Origin: Meiothermus sp.
GTDB taxonomy: Bacteria; Deinococcota; Deinococci; Deinococcales; Thermaceae
NCBI RefSeq assembly: GCF_025056915.1
Contig: NZ_JANWVH010000017.1
Coordinates: 1-39,908 of the forward strand
Direction of reading: 5' to 3'
Length of the DNA stretch: 39,908 bases
Part shown: in pieces, positions 24,718 to 34,143 of the stretch
Numbering within the stretch: the stretch's first letter is position 1
How the letters are laid out: each line of letters opens with the position of its first letter
Notes under the pieces: model-generated
What the model was told of the DNA's origin: nothing
Databases searched by the model: none
The model's input: only the letters and a program-made list of their open reading frames with translations
Made by a program: the position numbers and the translations under genes

Positions 24718-25534
24718 CCTGCCCCGCTGGCTGGCGCGGCCCCTCTTTTACCTGGGGCTTGCGGTGTACGCCTTCCTGCTGGTCTTGCCCCTGCTGAACC
24801 TGTTTGCGGCCAGCTTCAAGAGCGACGGCGAACTGTTTGCACCTGGGTTCTGGCCGGCGAACCCCACCCTGGAGCCCTACCAGGAGGCCCTGCAAAAATA
24901 CCCGCTGGCCCGCTACCTGCTGAACAGCCTGGTGGTGGCCCTGGGCACCACGCTGGGCGTGCTGCTTCTCTCGGCCACCCTGGGCTACGCCCTGGCCCGC
25001 ATCCCCTTCACCGGGCAGGGCCTCCTGTTCGGCTTTGTGGTGGCCATGCTGCTCATTCCCGGCGAGGTGACCTTCCTGCCGCTTTACCTGCTGGTGCAGC
25101 AGCTCGGCTGGCTGAATAGCTACACCGCCCTGATTGTGCCCTTCATGGCCTCGCCGCTGGGCATTTTTCTGTTGCGCCAGTTCATCAAGAGCCTGCCCCA
25201 GGATCTCTTCGACGCAGCCCGGATTGACGGGGCAGGGCACTTGCGGATGCTCTGGCACGTGGCCCTTCCGCTCGCAGCCCCGGCCCTGGGGGCCCTGGCC
25301 GCCCTCACCTTTTTGGGCTCGTGGAACATGTACCTCTGGCCCCTGGTCACCATCAACCGCAGCGAGATGATGACCGCCCAGATTGCGGTGGCCCAGGTGC
25401 AAAACGTAGAGGTGACGAGCTGGAACGTGGTGGCGGCGACGGCCATCCTGGTTTTGTTCCCAACCCTGGTTGCCTTTCTGCTCGCCCAGCGCTTCTTCGT
25501 CCGGGGGATTGCCCTGGGTGGGCTAAAGGGATAG
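24710..25534 (+). CDS. ugpE: ABC sugar/glycerol-3-phosphate transporter permease (UgpE/MalG type)
   Basis: A 274-residue permease, second half of the translocation pore. Membrane segments include LFYLGLAVYAFLLVLPLLNLF and TLGVLLLSATLGYALARIPF. The EAA loop reads QDLFDAARIDGAGHLRMLWHVALPLAAPAL. The ATG at 24710 is preceded by GGAGGG with 6 nt spacing and overlaps the end of the upstream permease (ATGGTTAG), so translation is coupled. Length is normal for MalG/UgpE proteins. Confidence 0.9.
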   Translation: MVSLPRWLARPLFYLGLAVYAFLLVLPLLNLFAASFKSDGELFAPGFWPANPTLEPYQEALQKYPLARYLLNSLVVALGTTLGVLLLSATLGYALARIPFTGQGLLFGFVVAMLLIPGEVTFLPLYLLVQQLGWLNSYTALIVPFMASPLGIFLLRQFIKSLPQDLFDAARIDGAGHLRMLWHVALPLAAPALGALAALTFLGSWNMYLWPLVTINRSEMMTAQIAVAQVQNVEVTSWNVVAATAILVLFPTLVAFLLAQRFFVRGIALGGLKG

Positions 25535-25545
25535 AGGAGGCAATG

Positions 25546-26850
25546 ATGAAAAGAGTAATCCTGCTGTTGGCGCTGGCCCTGGGAAGCCTTTCCCTGGCCC
25601 AGCAACGGGTAACCATTGACTTCTGGCACTCCATGGGCGGGGTGCTGGGCGAGGCCACCGAGGCCCTGGTCAAGGACTTCAACGCCTCGCAGAACCGCAT
25701 CACCGTGCGCAGCCAGTTCGTGGGCTCCTACGACGACGGCCTCAACAAGCTGCGGGCGGCTTTGCAGGCCGGGGGCCAGGGGCGGCCCAATGTGATCCAG
25801 GTCTACGACATCGGGGCCCGCTTCATGGCCGACTCGGGCGCGGTGCTGCCCCTGGAAGACCTGGCCCGGGCCAACAACTTCGACCTCTCGCAGTTCGTGG
25901 CCCAGCCGCGCAACTACTACAGCGTGGACGGCAAGCTTTACGGCCTGGCCTTCAACTCCTCCAACCCCATCCTCTACTTCAACGCCCAGGCCCTCGAGCA
26001 GGCTGGCATCCCCTACCGCAACACCTGGAGCCTGGCCGACCTCGAGGCGGCAGCCCGCAAGCTGACCATCAAGGATGCCTCCGGCAAGACCACCCGCTTT
26101 GGCCTGACCATCCCGATTGATAGCTGGTTCATGGAGCAGTTCAGCTACAACTCGGGGCAGTTCTTCTGCAACAACGAGAACGGGCGCCGGGCCCGGGCCA
26201 CCGAGGTCACCTTCAACAACCCCGCCGCAGTGGCCTTCCTGGATACCTGGGCGCGGCTGGTGCGCGAGGGGGTGGCGGCCAACACCGGTCGCAACTGGGC
26301 CGACAGCCAGAGCCTCTTCGCGCAGGGCAACGCGGCCATCGCCATCTACTCCACCGCCTCCCTGACCGGGGTGCTAAGGCAGGTGGGCAACCGCTTCCCA
26401 CTGCGCACGGCTTTCTATCCCTACCTGAATGAACGCAACGGCACCGCCATCGGGGGGGCTGCGGTGTACCTGATTCGGGGCTTTGGCGAGGAGCAAACCC
26501 AGGCCTCCTGGGAGTTCATCCGCTATCTGCTGCGCCCCGAGACCCAGGCCAAGTGGATCATCGGCACCGGCTACTTCCCGGTGGTTCGGGGGGTGACGGA
26601 ACTCCCCAACGTGCGCCAGGCCTATGTGCGCCAGCCCAACTACACCACCGCCCTGCGGCAGCTCGAGACCTCCAAGGTTAACACCGCCTCGGCGGGCTGC
26701 CTGATGGGGGGCTTCACCGAAATTCGGCAGATCGTGCAGTCGGCCATCGAGGAAGCCTTGCGGGGCAAACCGGCCCAGCAAGCCCTGGACGAGGCCAAGC
26801 AGCGGGCCGACCAGGTGCTCGCCCGCTACAATGCCAGCGTGAGGCAATAA
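25546..26850 (+). CDS. ugpB: Glycerol-3-phosphate-type substrate-binding protein (UgpB-like)
   Basis: A 434-residue exported solute-binding protein with signal peptide MKRVILLLALALGSLSLAQ. It resembles UgpB: FWHSMGGVLGEATEALVKDFN near the start and NVIQVYDIGARFMADSGAV correspond to the WHSM and QVYEVGT regions of the E. coli protein. Glycerol-3-phosphate or its diesters are the likely ligand, but other CUT1 binders cannot be excluded. GAGGAGG sits 5 nt before the ATG at 25546; the ATG one codon upstream is too close. Two cysteines (FFCNNENG and SAGCLMGG) could form a disulfide. It is last in the operon; no UgpC/MalK-type ATPase is encoded nearby, so the ATPase must be shared. Confidence 0.9.
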   Translation: MKRVILLLALALGSLSLAQQRVTIDFWHSMGGVLGEATEALVKDFNASQNRITVRSQFVGSYDDGLNKLRAALQAGGQGRPNVIQVYDIGARFMADSGAVLPLEDLARANNFDLSQFVAQPRNYYSVDGKLYGLAFNSSNPILYFNAQALEQAGIPYRNTWSLADLEAAARKLTIKDASGKTTRFGLTIPIDSWFMEQFSYNSGQFFCNNENGRRARATEVTFNNPAAVAFLDTWARLVREGVAANTGRNWADSQSLFAQGNAAIAIYSTASLTGVLRQVGNRFPLRTAFYPYLNERNGTAIGGAAVYLIRGFGEEQTQASWEFIRYLLRPETQAKWIIGTGYFPVVRGVTELPNVRQAYVRQPNYTTALRQLETSKVNTASAGCLMGGFTEIRQIVQSAIEEALRGKPAQQALDEAKQRADQVLARYNASVRQ

Positions 26851-26868
26851 CCGAGATTTTCGTGTGGT

Positions 26869-26899
26869 CGTGGGGCGCAGAAGCCCCACGGCCCTTTTT
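26869..26899 (+). terminator. Intrinsic terminator of the ugp operon
   Basis: The perfect stem CGTGGGGC (26869-26876) and GCCCCACG (26883-26890) with a 6-nt loop is followed by GCCC and TTTTT (26895-26899). It reaches the stop codon of the convergent gene. Confidence 0.85.
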
Positions 26900-28394
26900 A
26901 TGGGAGTAGCTTCAGACCCAGCTTGGGTGGGTCGGTGGGGTAGAGGTTGCCCAGCGCCACCACCGCGATCCGAGCGCCGCCGCGCCTGCCGGAGAGCTGT
27001 GAGGCCAGGCTCACGAACTCCTCGAGGGCAATCCCCCCCTGGGCCAGCTTTTCGGGAACCCAGCCGGCCTCGGTGAGCCGGTTTTCGGCCACCTGGCTCA
27101 GGGCATTAAACTTGCGCCGCATCTCGCTCATGCTGGCCGGAAGCACCAGTACCGTGCTGGCCAGTATCTCGCCCTCGGCGAAGGCCTGCTCGCGGGCCCG
27201 GTACTCGATGACCACCCGCACCCGCCCCTCGGCGCTGATGCTCTGGATGCGGGCCAGAAACAGACCCGGCTTGAGGTTGCTCAGGTTGGGGTTTTCGACC
27301 ACCTCGAGGCCCCGCAACCCAATCAGGCGCACCCGGTTGTCGGCCCGTCGGGTGACCTCGCCCAGGGCTGCTTGTTCGTTGCCCGGCTGCACCAGCTCTT
27401 CGGCCAGCAGGTTCATGGACAGGCTTCTGTCCAGGCTGGCCACAATCAGCCGGTTGCGTTCGCGGAGCTGCTGTATGTCGCGCTGGGCCTCCAGCAGCTT
27501 GCTTCGAAGCTCACTGTTCTCGCGCTGGAGGCTTTCTAGAATTTTGCTGTCATCGCCCTGGGGTGCCTGGGTGGGGGCACCGCCTCCCAGTACGGCCACA
27601 TCGCCCTCGAGGTTGCGCTTGTCGGTCTCGAGCTGCCGCAGGCGGGCCTCGAGCGCCTGGGTTCGGCTCTGCAGGCTGGCCAGGCGGGCCTTGGCTTCCC
27701 GACGTGCCTTTTCCAGCTGTTCCTTTTCGGCTTGCAGGCTCAAAAGCCGGCTCTGGGCGTTGCGACTTGCGGTCTCGAGTTCGCTTAGCTGGCGCTTGGC
27801 CTGGGCCGCCTGGGCCAGCAGCTGGTCGCGTTCGCCCAGCAGCTGGGCCTTCTCTTGCTGCAAGGTGGCCAGGGCTTGTCGCAGCGGCGCCTGGGCCTGA
27901 CGAAGCGAGTTGCGCTCGGATTGGAGCTTTTCCACTTCCAGACGCAGCTTTTCACGCTCAATCAGGGCTTCCTCGAGCTCCTGGCGGGTTCGGCGCTGGA
28001 GCTCCACGTTTTGCTCGAGCTGCCGGGCCAGCAGGAGGTTGTTTTTCTCGAACTCATCGCGCTCGGTTTTGAGTTGCTCATTTTGAACGAAGGTGGAGGC
28101 AGCCCGGCTTTCCAGGCGCTCGACCTCGGTGCGCAGCCGGTCGCGCTCCTGCCGGACCGCCTCGGCCCGCAGGATGGTCTCGCGGGCATCCCGCACCAGC
28201 AAAAAGAAAGCGCCAAAAGCCCCCAGGCCAATCAGCACCCCCGTCGCCACCGCAACCAGGGTGGCCGTGGCCTTGGGACGCAGGCCCAGGAACCGCCAGT
28301 GGCGTTTGCCTACCCGTTTGGCCACCAGGTCGCCCACATAGGCCACCAGGCCCGCCACGAGCACCAGAAGAATGAGGATGGCCCAGAATGTCAT
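26898..28394 (-). CDS. DUF3084 family membrane-anchored coiled-coil protein
   Basis: 498 residues. Two N-terminal membrane segments (about 3-20, ILILLVLVAGLVAYVGD, and 45-67, VAVATGVLIGLGAFGAFFL) flank the family motif YVGDLVAKRVGKRHWRFLGLRPKATAT. A long coiled coil follows from about 70 to 330, with heptads of Glu, Arg, Leu and Gln. A globular C-terminal domain of about 160 residues begins near NRLIVASLDRSLSMNLLAEE. This layout is that of DUF3084 proteins known from cyanobacteria and Deinococcus-Thermus; their function is not established. It lies 58 bp downstream of lptB on the same strand, so an envelope role is plausible. Confidence 0.9.
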   Translation of the reverse strand: MTFWAILILLVLVAGLVAYVGDLVAKRVGKRHWRFLGLRPKATATLVAVATGVLIGLGAFGAFFLLVRDARETILRAEAVRQERDRLRTEVERLESRAASTFVQNEQLKTERDEFEKNNLLLARQLEQNVELQRRTRQELEEALIEREKLRLEVEKLQSERNSLRQAQAPLRQALATLQQEKAQLLGERDQLLAQAAQAKRQLSELETASRNAQSRLLSLQAEKEQLEKARREAKARLASLQSRTQALEARLRQLETDKRNLEGDVAVLGGGAPTQAPQGDDSKILESLQRENSELRSKLLEAQRDIQQLRERNRLIVASLDRSLSMNLLAEELVQPGNEQAALGEVTRRADNRVRLIGLRGLEVVENPNLSNLKPGLFLARIQSISAEGRVRVVIEYRAREQAFAEGEILASTVLVLPASMSEMRRKFNALSQVAENRLTEAGWVPEKLAQGGIALEEFVSLASQLSGRRGGARIAVVALGNLYPTDPPKLGLKLLP

Positions 28395-28452
28395 ACCGAT
28401 GTCTCAGGAAAGGGTTTGGATGGGCAATGCTAGACTCGAAACCTGCAATGGC

Positions 28453-29223
28453 TCACAACTCATACTCGTCACCCAGGTAGTGCATACGCACCCCCGAGTC
28501 GCGGGCGAACTCCTCCGGCGAGCCCTGGAAGGCCATCTGGCCGTCGTACATCAGGTAGATGCGGTCGGCAATGGCCAGGGTCTCGCGCACCGAGTGGTCG
28601 GTGATGAAGATGCCCACCCCCCGCCGCTCGCGCAGCTCAGAGATGAGCTTCTGGATGTCGTGCACGTTTTTGGGGTCCACGCCGGTGAAAGGCTCGTCCA
28701 GCAGGATGAAGTCGGGGTTGGTGCACAGGGCGCGGGCAATCTCGAGCCGCCGCCGCTCCCCGCCCGAGAGGGTGTAGGCGTACTTGTCCTTGAGGTGGGC
28801 GATGCCCAGTTCCTCCAGTAGCTCCTGGGCCCGTTTGGTTCGTTCGGTTTTGGAGAGGGGCTGAAACTCCAGCACCGCCAGCAGGTTTTCCAGCGCGGTC
28901 ATGCGCCGGAAGGCCGAGGGTTCCTGGGGCAGGTAGCCCAGGCCCTGCCGGGCCCGCTTGTACATGGGGAGCCGGGTGATGTCCTGCCCGCCCAGGCGAA
29001 TCTGCCCGGCGTTGGGCTCAATAAAGCCGACCAGCATGTAAAAGGTGGTGGTTTTACCGGCCCCGTTGGGGCCAAAGAGGGCCACAATCTCGCCGCGCGT
29101 GAGTTCCAGGCTCACGCCCCGCACCACCTCCCGCTTGCCGTAGCGCTTGACCAGCCCGGTGGCCTCGAGGCGGGTGGTCGGGCTGGAGAGGGGGCCAGCA
29201 CTCTTTTGCAATGCCGCTTCCAT
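28453..29223 (-). CDS. lptB: LPS export ABC transporter ATP-binding protein (LptB-like)
   Basis: A 256-residue ATPase. Walker A is [17 protein letters not shown], the Q-loop [21 protein letters not shown], the signature [15 protein letters not shown], Walker [14 protein letters not shown] and the H-loop [10 protein letters not shown]. The FYMLVG, PSAFRRM(T) and TDHSVRETL segments match LptB, the motor of lipopolysaccharide export. Thermaceae lack classical LPS, so the cargo may be another envelope lipid or glycan. The first 20 residues are an extra tail, so the start could lie further in. It is first in a minus-strand unit with the DUF3084 gene. Confidence 0.9.
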   Translation of the reverse strand: MEAALQKSAGPLSSPTTRLEATGLVKRYGKREVVRGVSLELTRGEIVALFGPNGAGKTTTFYMLVGFIEPNAGQIRLGGQDITRLPMYKRARQGLGYLPQEPSAFRRMTALENLLAVLEFQPLSKTERTKRAQELLEELGIAHLKDKYAYTLSGGERRRLEIARALCTNPDFILLDEPFTGVDPKNVHDIQKLISELRERRGVGIFITDHSVRETLAIADRIYLMYDGQMAFQGSPEEFARDSGVRMHYLGDEYEL

Positions 29224-29491
29224 CTACCCCAATAGGGTAGCACCCCCCGCTAAGTCGGCTGTGAGAGGAATAACCCAAAGGGAGCCTGTGGCTGAGAGCC
29301 GAACGCCTAAAGCCGAGAGCGGAAGGCTGGTGCACACCATATGCCCACCGGGGCAGGGTTCTCTGAGGCTTGCCGTGAACTGAGACTCGCGACATGGGAC
29401 ATTGCTCAAAAGAGCGCCCATCCCCCCGCAGCGACCAGCAGACCGAACCCCTGGCTTTCCGCTTTGGGCCTGGGGCCTTAAGCTATCGGTT
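29224..29491. other. Divergent intergenic region between lptB and gltX
   Basis: 268 bp without a gene. TAAGCT (29479-29484) lies 7 nt before the gltX ATG and fits a leaderless -10 box, with TTTCCG (29456-29461) 17 bp upstream as a weak -35. The segment GCTTTGGGCCT...CCTTA before gltX resembles GCTTTGGGCCTTCAGCCCTTA before purU (18419-18440). Nothing else stands out. Confidence 0.4.
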
Positions 29492-30931
29492 ATGGTTGTG
29501 ACGCGCATCGCTCCCAGCCCCACCGGCGACCCTCATGTGGGTACGGCTTACCAGGCCCTGTTCAATTATGTTTTTGCCAAACAGCACGGGGGAAAGTTCA
29601 TCGTCCGCCTCGAGGACACCGACCGCACCCGCTACAACCCCACCTCGGAGCGGCGCATTCTGGAGATGCTCGAGTGGCTGGGGCTTTCCCCCGACGAATC
29701 CCCCACCAAGGGCGGCCCCAACGGCCCCTATGTGCAGTCGCAGCGCCTGCACATCTACCGGCAGCACGTGCAGCAGCTCCTGGAAAAAGGAGCCGCCTAC
29801 CGGGCCTTCGACACCCCCGAGGAGCTGGCCGCCGCCCGCGAGGCCGCCCGCCTGGCGGGAAAGCAGGAGCAGGGCTACAACCGCCGCTACCGCGACTACC
29901 CGGCCCAGGAGGCCGAGCGCCGGGCCGCCGCCGGAGAGCCGCACGTGGTGCGGCTCAAGGTGCCCCTGGAAGGCAAAACCGTAGTACACGACCTGCTGCG
30001 CGGCCCCATCGAGTTCGACAATGCGGCCTTAGACGACAAGGTGATCCTCAAGGCCGACGGCTACCCCACCTACCACCTGGCCGCCATGGTGGACGACCAC
30101 CTGATGGGCGTGACCCACGTGATCCGGGCCGAGGAGTGGATTACCAGCACCCCCTTCCACATCCTGATTCTGCGGGCCTTTGGCTGGGAGGAGCCGGTCT
30201 GGTGCCACACCCCCCTGCTGCGCAACCCGGACAAGTCCAAGCTCTCCAAGCGCAAGATGGACACCAGTGTGGACAGCTACCGCGCCCAGGGCATCCTGCC
30301 CGAGGCCCTCTTGAACTACCTGGGCACCATGGCCTGGAGCATGCCCGACGGGCGGGAAATTTTCAGCGTTCAGGACATGATTGAGCACTTCAGCCTGGAG
30401 CGCATCAGCCTGGGGGGGCCGGTCTTCGACCTGAACAAGCTCCGCTGGATGAACGGCAAGTACATCCGCGAGGTGCTGAGCCTGGACGACCTGGCCCAGC
30501 GGGTCAAGCCCTTTCTGGAGCGGGCCGGGCTATCCTACCCCTCCGAGACCTACCTGAAACAGGTGCTGGAAGCCATGCGGGCCCGCTTCGAGACCCTGCA
30601 GGAGTTTGTGGACAGGTCGCTTTACTTCTTCAGCGAAGCCTACCCCATGCAGGAAAAAGCCCTGGCCAAGCTGCGCGAGGGGGCCGCCTTCCTACCCGAA
30701 CTGCGCGAAAAGCTGGCCTCGCTGCCCGACCTGCTGCAAGACCACACCGAGCCCCTGCTCAAGGGCTTCGCCGAAGCCAAAGGGGTGAAGGCGGCGGCGG
30801 TGATGCAGCCCCTGCGGGCGGCCCTGACGGGGAGCCTCGAGACCCCCGGCATGTTCGACCTCCTGACCCTGCTGGGCAAGGAGCGGGTGCTGAAGCGGAT
30901 TGAAAAGGCCATGGAACTGCTCCAGAGCTGA
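29492..30931 (+). CDS. gltX: Glutamyl-tRNA synthetase
   Basis: Attaches glutamate to tRNA-Glu. The 479-residue class I enzyme begins MVVTRIAPSPTGDPHVGTAY, containing the HIGH-type motif HVGT, and has the KMSKS-type motif KLSKRK in NPDKSKLSKRKMDTS. The C-terminal helical anticodon-binding domain ends with QPLRAALTGSLETPGMFDLLTLLGKERVLKRIEKA. Similarity to the Thermus thermophilus enzyme as I recall it is high throughout, including SLGGPVFDLNKLRWMNGKYIREVLSL. The frame is open 30 codons upstream, but homology starts at the ATG at 29492. Confidence 0.98.
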   Translation: MVVTRIAPSPTGDPHVGTAYQALFNYVFAKQHGGKFIVRLEDTDRTRYNPTSERRILEMLEWLGLSPDESPTKGGPNGPYVQSQRLHIYRQHVQQLLEKGAAYRAFDTPEELAAAREAARLAGKQEQGYNRRYRDYPAQEAERRAAAGEPHVVRLKVPLEGKTVVHDLLRGPIEFDNAALDDKVILKADGYPTYHLAAMVDDHLMGVTHVIRAEEWITSTPFHILILRAFGWEEPVWCHTPLLRNPDKSKLSKRKMDTSVDSYRAQGILPEALLNYLGTMAWSMPDGREIFSVQDMIEHFSLERISLGGPVFDLNKLRWMNGKYIREVLSLDDLAQRVKPFLERAGLSYPSETYLKQVLEAMRARFETLQEFVDRSLYFFSEAYPMQEKALAKLREGAAFLPELREKLASLPDLLQDHTEPLLKGFAEAKGVKAAAVMQPLRAALTGSLETPGMFDLLTLLGKERVLKRIEKAMELLQS

Positions 30932-31010
30932 CCTTTCGGCTTCAGATTCTGCCACGACGAGCAGAGCCGTGCCCTAGCCGTAGGCGGGCAGACTGCCCAC
31001 TGGCCGCGGC

Positions 31011-31823
31011 CTACACATCCCAGTAGTCGTCGGGATACGGCAGCCCCACGGCCTGGGCGAAGGCTTGGAGCCCCAGCCGGTCGGGGGCTTCCAGGTGGTA
31101 GCGGAAGTTCCACAGGTAGTGCTGCATCAGCCGCTCGGGCACCTGCAGGCGCTGGGCCTCGGTGCCGGCCACGGCGGCCAGGTTGCCCAGCCCCAGCGAA
31201 CGGGCGGCCCGCAAGCGCCGGACGATTTCCGGGGGTGGGGGGGCCGTTTTGCGGGTGGCCCAGACCGCAAACACGAAGGGCAGCCGGGTCTGCTCGAACC
31301 AGCGCATGGATAGGTCGGTGATGCGAATGCCCTCGACCTGGGTGGGCACCTGGTGCACCGACTCGGGGATGATGGAGAGCAGGCCAAAGTAGGTGGTGAT
31401 GGCCCGGTCGCCAATCAGCAACACCCCGTCGTAGCGCTCCAGAAGCTCGAGCCCCCCCTGCTCGGGGGTGCACTGGGGCTTCAGGCCGTCGGCTTCCAGC
31501 AGGTACTGCAAGAGCCGCACCGAGGTGGCGCTCTCGGTGGTCAGGGCAATGCGTCTGAGCTCGCTCCAGGGCTTGCGGTGAAACAGGTTGACCGAGTACA
31601 CCGGCCCCAGGTCGGCCACGCTGAAGTCCGGCAGGGGCCTTAGCCGGTCGGCGTTTTCCAGGTAGAAGTACGAAGAAACCAGGCTCAGGTCCACCGAGCC
31701 TTCCAAAAGCCAGCGGTTGAGCTCGGTGGGCACGCCGTAGCGAAAGGCCACCCCGTCCCCTTCCTCCAGAAAGTGGTAGAGCGGCGCAGTGTTGGCGTAA
31801 CGGGGAACGCCCAGGATGTACAT
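31011..31823 (-). CDS. mqnA: Chorismate dehydratase, futalosine menaquinone pathway
   Basis: MqnA converts chorismate to 3-[(1-carboxyvinyl)oxy]benzoate, the first step of the futalosine route to menaquinone. The 270-residue protein has the periplasmic-binding-protein-like fold of the family, with PRYANTAPLYHFL near the N-terminus, DLSLVSSYFYLEN, SVNLFHRKPW, TTESATSVRLLQYLL, and VLLIGDRAI. The ATG at 31823 is preferred over the TTG at 31829. It follows mqnE by 17 bp on the same strand with no clear ribosome binding site, so the two are probably translated from one mRNA. The 79 bp to gltX hold only a weak hairpin. Confidence 0.95.
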   Translation of the reverse strand: MYILGVPRYANTAPLYHFLEEGDGVAFRYGVPTELNRWLLEGSVDLSLVSSYFYLENADRLRPLPDFSVADLGPVYSVNLFHRKPWSELRRIALTTESATSVRLLQYLLEADGLKPQCTPEQGGLELLERYDGVLLIGDRAITTYFGLLSIIPESVHQVPTQVEGIRITDLSMRWFEQTRLPFVFAVWATRKTAPPPPEIVRRLRAARSLGLGNLAAVAGTEAQRLQVPERLMQHYLWNFRYHLEAPDRLGLQAFAQAVGLPYPDDYWDV

Positions 31824-31840
31824 AAGCAAAAGGCCAAAAG

Positions 31841-33034
31841 CTAGCTGGAAGAGATGGCCCTGGGCCTTGGGCCGTCGGCTTTCGGCGGGGGGTCGTAGAT
31901 GCGTAGCTCGTTGTACAGCGCGTCCCGCTCCACCGGCACGCGCCCGGCGGCTCGAATGAGCTCCACCATCTTCTGGCGGGAGAGGCCCAGGGGCGAGGTG
32001 GCCCCGGCGGCGTGGGCAATGTGCTCCTCGATGATGGTGCCGTCAATGTCGGAGACGCCCCAGTCGAGCGCAACCTGCACCAGGTCGGAGGAGATCATCA
32101 CCCAGTAGCCCTTGATGTGGTCGAAGTTGTCGAGGTAGAGCCGGGCTACGGCCAGGTTGCGCAGGTCGTCTAAGCCGGTGGTGAACTCGGTCTTGCCCAG
32201 GTTGAAGGCCAGCGCATTGGCGTCGGGCTGGAAGGCCAGGGGGATGAAGCTGTAAAAGCCCCCGGTCTCGTCTTGCAGCCTGCGCAGGCGATCCATGTGG
32301 TCGAGGCGCTCCTCCAGGGTTTCGATGTGCCCGTAGAGCATGGTGGCGTTGGTGCGGATTCCCAGGCTGTGGGCCTCGCGGTGGATTTGCAGCCACTTCT
32401 CGGCCTTGACCTTGTTTTTGGCGATTTGCTTGCGTACCCGCTCGGCGAAGATTTCGGCCCCGCCCCCAGGGAGGGCCACCAGACCGGCCTCTTTGAGCTC
32501 GCGCAGCACCTCGAGGGTGGGTTTTTTGCTGATTTTGGAGAGGTGCTCAATCTCGGCGGCGGTGAAGGCCTTCACCTGGATACCGGGGAAGTTTTCGTTG
32601 AGAGCCCGCACCATCTCGGGGTAGTAGCTCCAGGGGCGGTTGGGATGGTGGCCGCTGGACATGTGCAGCTCGGTCAGGCCCGGCTCCCACTTCGCCCGCA
32701 CCTTGGCGACCACCTCCTCCACGCTATAGTCCCAGGCCCGCGCATCGCCTTTTTTGGCGGCGAAGGCGCAGAAGGTGCAACCCACGTAGCAGATGTTGGT
32801 GAACTCTAGCCGCAGCGAGTGCACGAAATAAGTCTTGTGGCCGTGCTTGCGCTCGCGCACCCGATTGGCCATCCACATCAGGGTGTTGTAATCGGGGGTG
32901 CGAAAGAGCACCAGGCCCTCGTCGAAGGTCAGGCGCTTCCCCGCCTCGACTTTCTTCAGGATGGGCAGGAGCTCAGGGTCGCGCACCAGGGGAGTCAACC
33001 TCGAGGCACTGTGGACGGTAGGGGCCGCACTCAT
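31841..33034 (-). CDS. mqnE: Aminofutalosine synthase, radical SAM enzyme
   Basis: MqnE joins the MqnA product to S-adenosylmethionine to give aminofutalosine. The 397-residue protein has the radical SAM cluster motif CYVGCTFC (Cys82, Cys86, Cys89), preceded by HSLRLEFTNI and followed by AFAAKKGDARAWDYS. Later family segments are ELHMSSGHHPNRPWSYYPEM, LPGGGAEIF, TNATMLYGHIE and DIDGTIIEEHIAHAAGA. CofH and MqnC are related, but this pattern and the mqnA neighbour fit MqnE. The ATG at 33034 is chosen over an upstream start at 33052; TAGGAT (33048-33043) 8 nt before it may be a leaderless -10 box. Confidence 0.95.
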   Translation of the reverse strand: MSAAPTVHSASRLTPLVRDPELLPILKKVEAGKRLTFDEGLVLFRTPDYNTLMWMANRVRERKHGHKTYFVHSLRLEFTNICYVGCTFCAFAAKKGDARAWDYSVEEVVAKVRAKWEPGLTELHMSSGHHPNRPWSYYPEMVRALNENFPGIQVKAFTAAEIEHLSKISKKPTLEVLRELKEAGLVALPGGGAEIFAERVRKQIAKNKVKAEKWLQIHREAHSLGIRTNATMLYGHIETLEERLDHMDRLRRLQDETGGFYSFIPLAFQPDANALAFNLGKTEFTTGLDDLRNLAVARLYLDNFDHIKGYWVMISSDLVQVALDWGVSDIDGTIIEEHIAHAAGATSPLGLSRQKMVELIRAAGRVPVERDALYNELRIYDPPPKADGPRPRAISSS

Positions 33035-33094
33035 CAGACACAATCCTAACACTGCCCGGTTGTGAAACCTGGTACTAGGCTGACGATTGCGGGG

Positions 33095-34123
33095 TCAACC
33101 GGCGTAGACGGGGTGAGGCTGGGTGGAACTCCGCACCACCAGGGTGGGCTCGAAACGCCGGGCTCGAGGGCTGCCTTTGTAGCCCCGGATGCGCTCCAGG
33201 AGCATGCGGGCGGCCTCGGCGCCCATCTCCTCGATGGGCTGGGCCAGGGTGGAGAGGCCCTTGGCAGCCGTCCAGGGGTGGCCGTCGAAGCCCAGCAGGC
33301 GCACCTGCTCGCCGATGGCGAGGCCCTGCCGTTCGGCCTCCTCCAGCACCCCCAAAGCCAGCAGGTCGGCCCCGGCGAAGATGTTGAAAGGGGGTTTGGC
33401 CAGCCGCAGAAAGTGTTGCAAGGCCAGCCGGCCCCCTTCGGCAGAGAAGCGCGAGACAAACACGTGGGCGCTGGGCAGGGGCTTGCCTGCTTTCCGAAGC
33501 CCTTCCCGGAAGCCCTCGATGCGCTCCTGGCCCACCGTGTTTTTCAACACCTTGTCGAGTTCTTCTTGGACCTGGATGGCAAACATGGCGCCGGGGAACT
33601 GGGCTAGGTGTAGGGCGGCCATCTGCCCGCCCAAGCGGTTGTCCATGAAGGCCGAGTCATATCGAGGGCTGTAGGCATCCACCAAGACCACCGGGCGCTC
33701 GGTGGGGAACTTCTGATCGGGCAGCAGGTGCGCGAGGCCCTGGGAGGAAACCAGCAGGCCATCGGTCTGGTAGGCCAGCGAGCGGCTTTCCAGATAGCGC
33801 TCGAGGCGGCTGGGCGAAAGAATAGGAAAAAGCGCGATTTCGTAGCGCTCTTCGGTCAGAATATGCTCGATGCCCTCGAGCAGGCGGTTGTAAAACTCGG
33901 TCGAAATCACCGGAAGAACAAACGAGACTGTGTAGCTTCGTCCTCCGGCCACCCGCCTGGCATGGGGGTTGGGGCTGTAGCCAAGGTTTGCCATCGCGGC
34001 GAGCACCCGGTTGCGGGTCTCGGGTCGTACCGAGGGGTGGTTGTTGAGCACCCGGCTGACCGTGCCAATACCGACCTTGGCAAGATGCGCGACTTCGTGG
34101 ATGGTAGGTTTGCGTTTGGCCAC
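33095..34123 (-). CDS. LacI-family transcriptional regulator
   Basis: 342 residues. The N-terminal helix-turn-helix and hinge are typical: TIHEVAHLAKVGIGTVSRVLNNHPSVRPETRNRV then AMANLGYSPNPHARRVAGGRS. The periplasmic-binding-protein-like effector domain follows (VSFVLPVISTEFYNRLLEGIE, LLVSSQGLAHLL, GQERIEGFREGL, FAGADLLALGVL). The start is a GTG at 34123 with AAAGGA 7 nt before it; the frame stays open further upstream without homology. Such proteins usually bind a sugar and control its uptake genes. No sugar gene is adjacent, so the regulon is unknown; the ugp importer 6 kb away is one possibility. Confidence 0.94.
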   Translation of the reverse strand: MAKRKPTIHEVAHLAKVGIGTVSRVLNNHPSVRPETRNRVLAAMANLGYSPNPHARRVAGGRSYTVSFVLPVISTEFYNRLLEGIEHILTEERYEIALFPILSPSRLERYLESRSLAYQTDGLLVSSQGLAHLLPDQKFPTERPVVLVDAYSPRYDSAFMDNRLGGQMAALHLAQFPGAMFAIQVQEELDKVLKNTVGQERIEGFREGLRKAGKPLPSAHVFVSRFSAEGGRLALQHFLRLAKPPFNIFAGADLLALGVLEEAERQGLAIGEQVRLLGFDGHPWTAAKGLSTLAQPIEEMGAEAARMLLERIRGYKGSPRARRFEPTLVVRSSTQPHPVYAG

Positions 34124-34143
34124 AGCACGTTCCTTTGGGGTAT

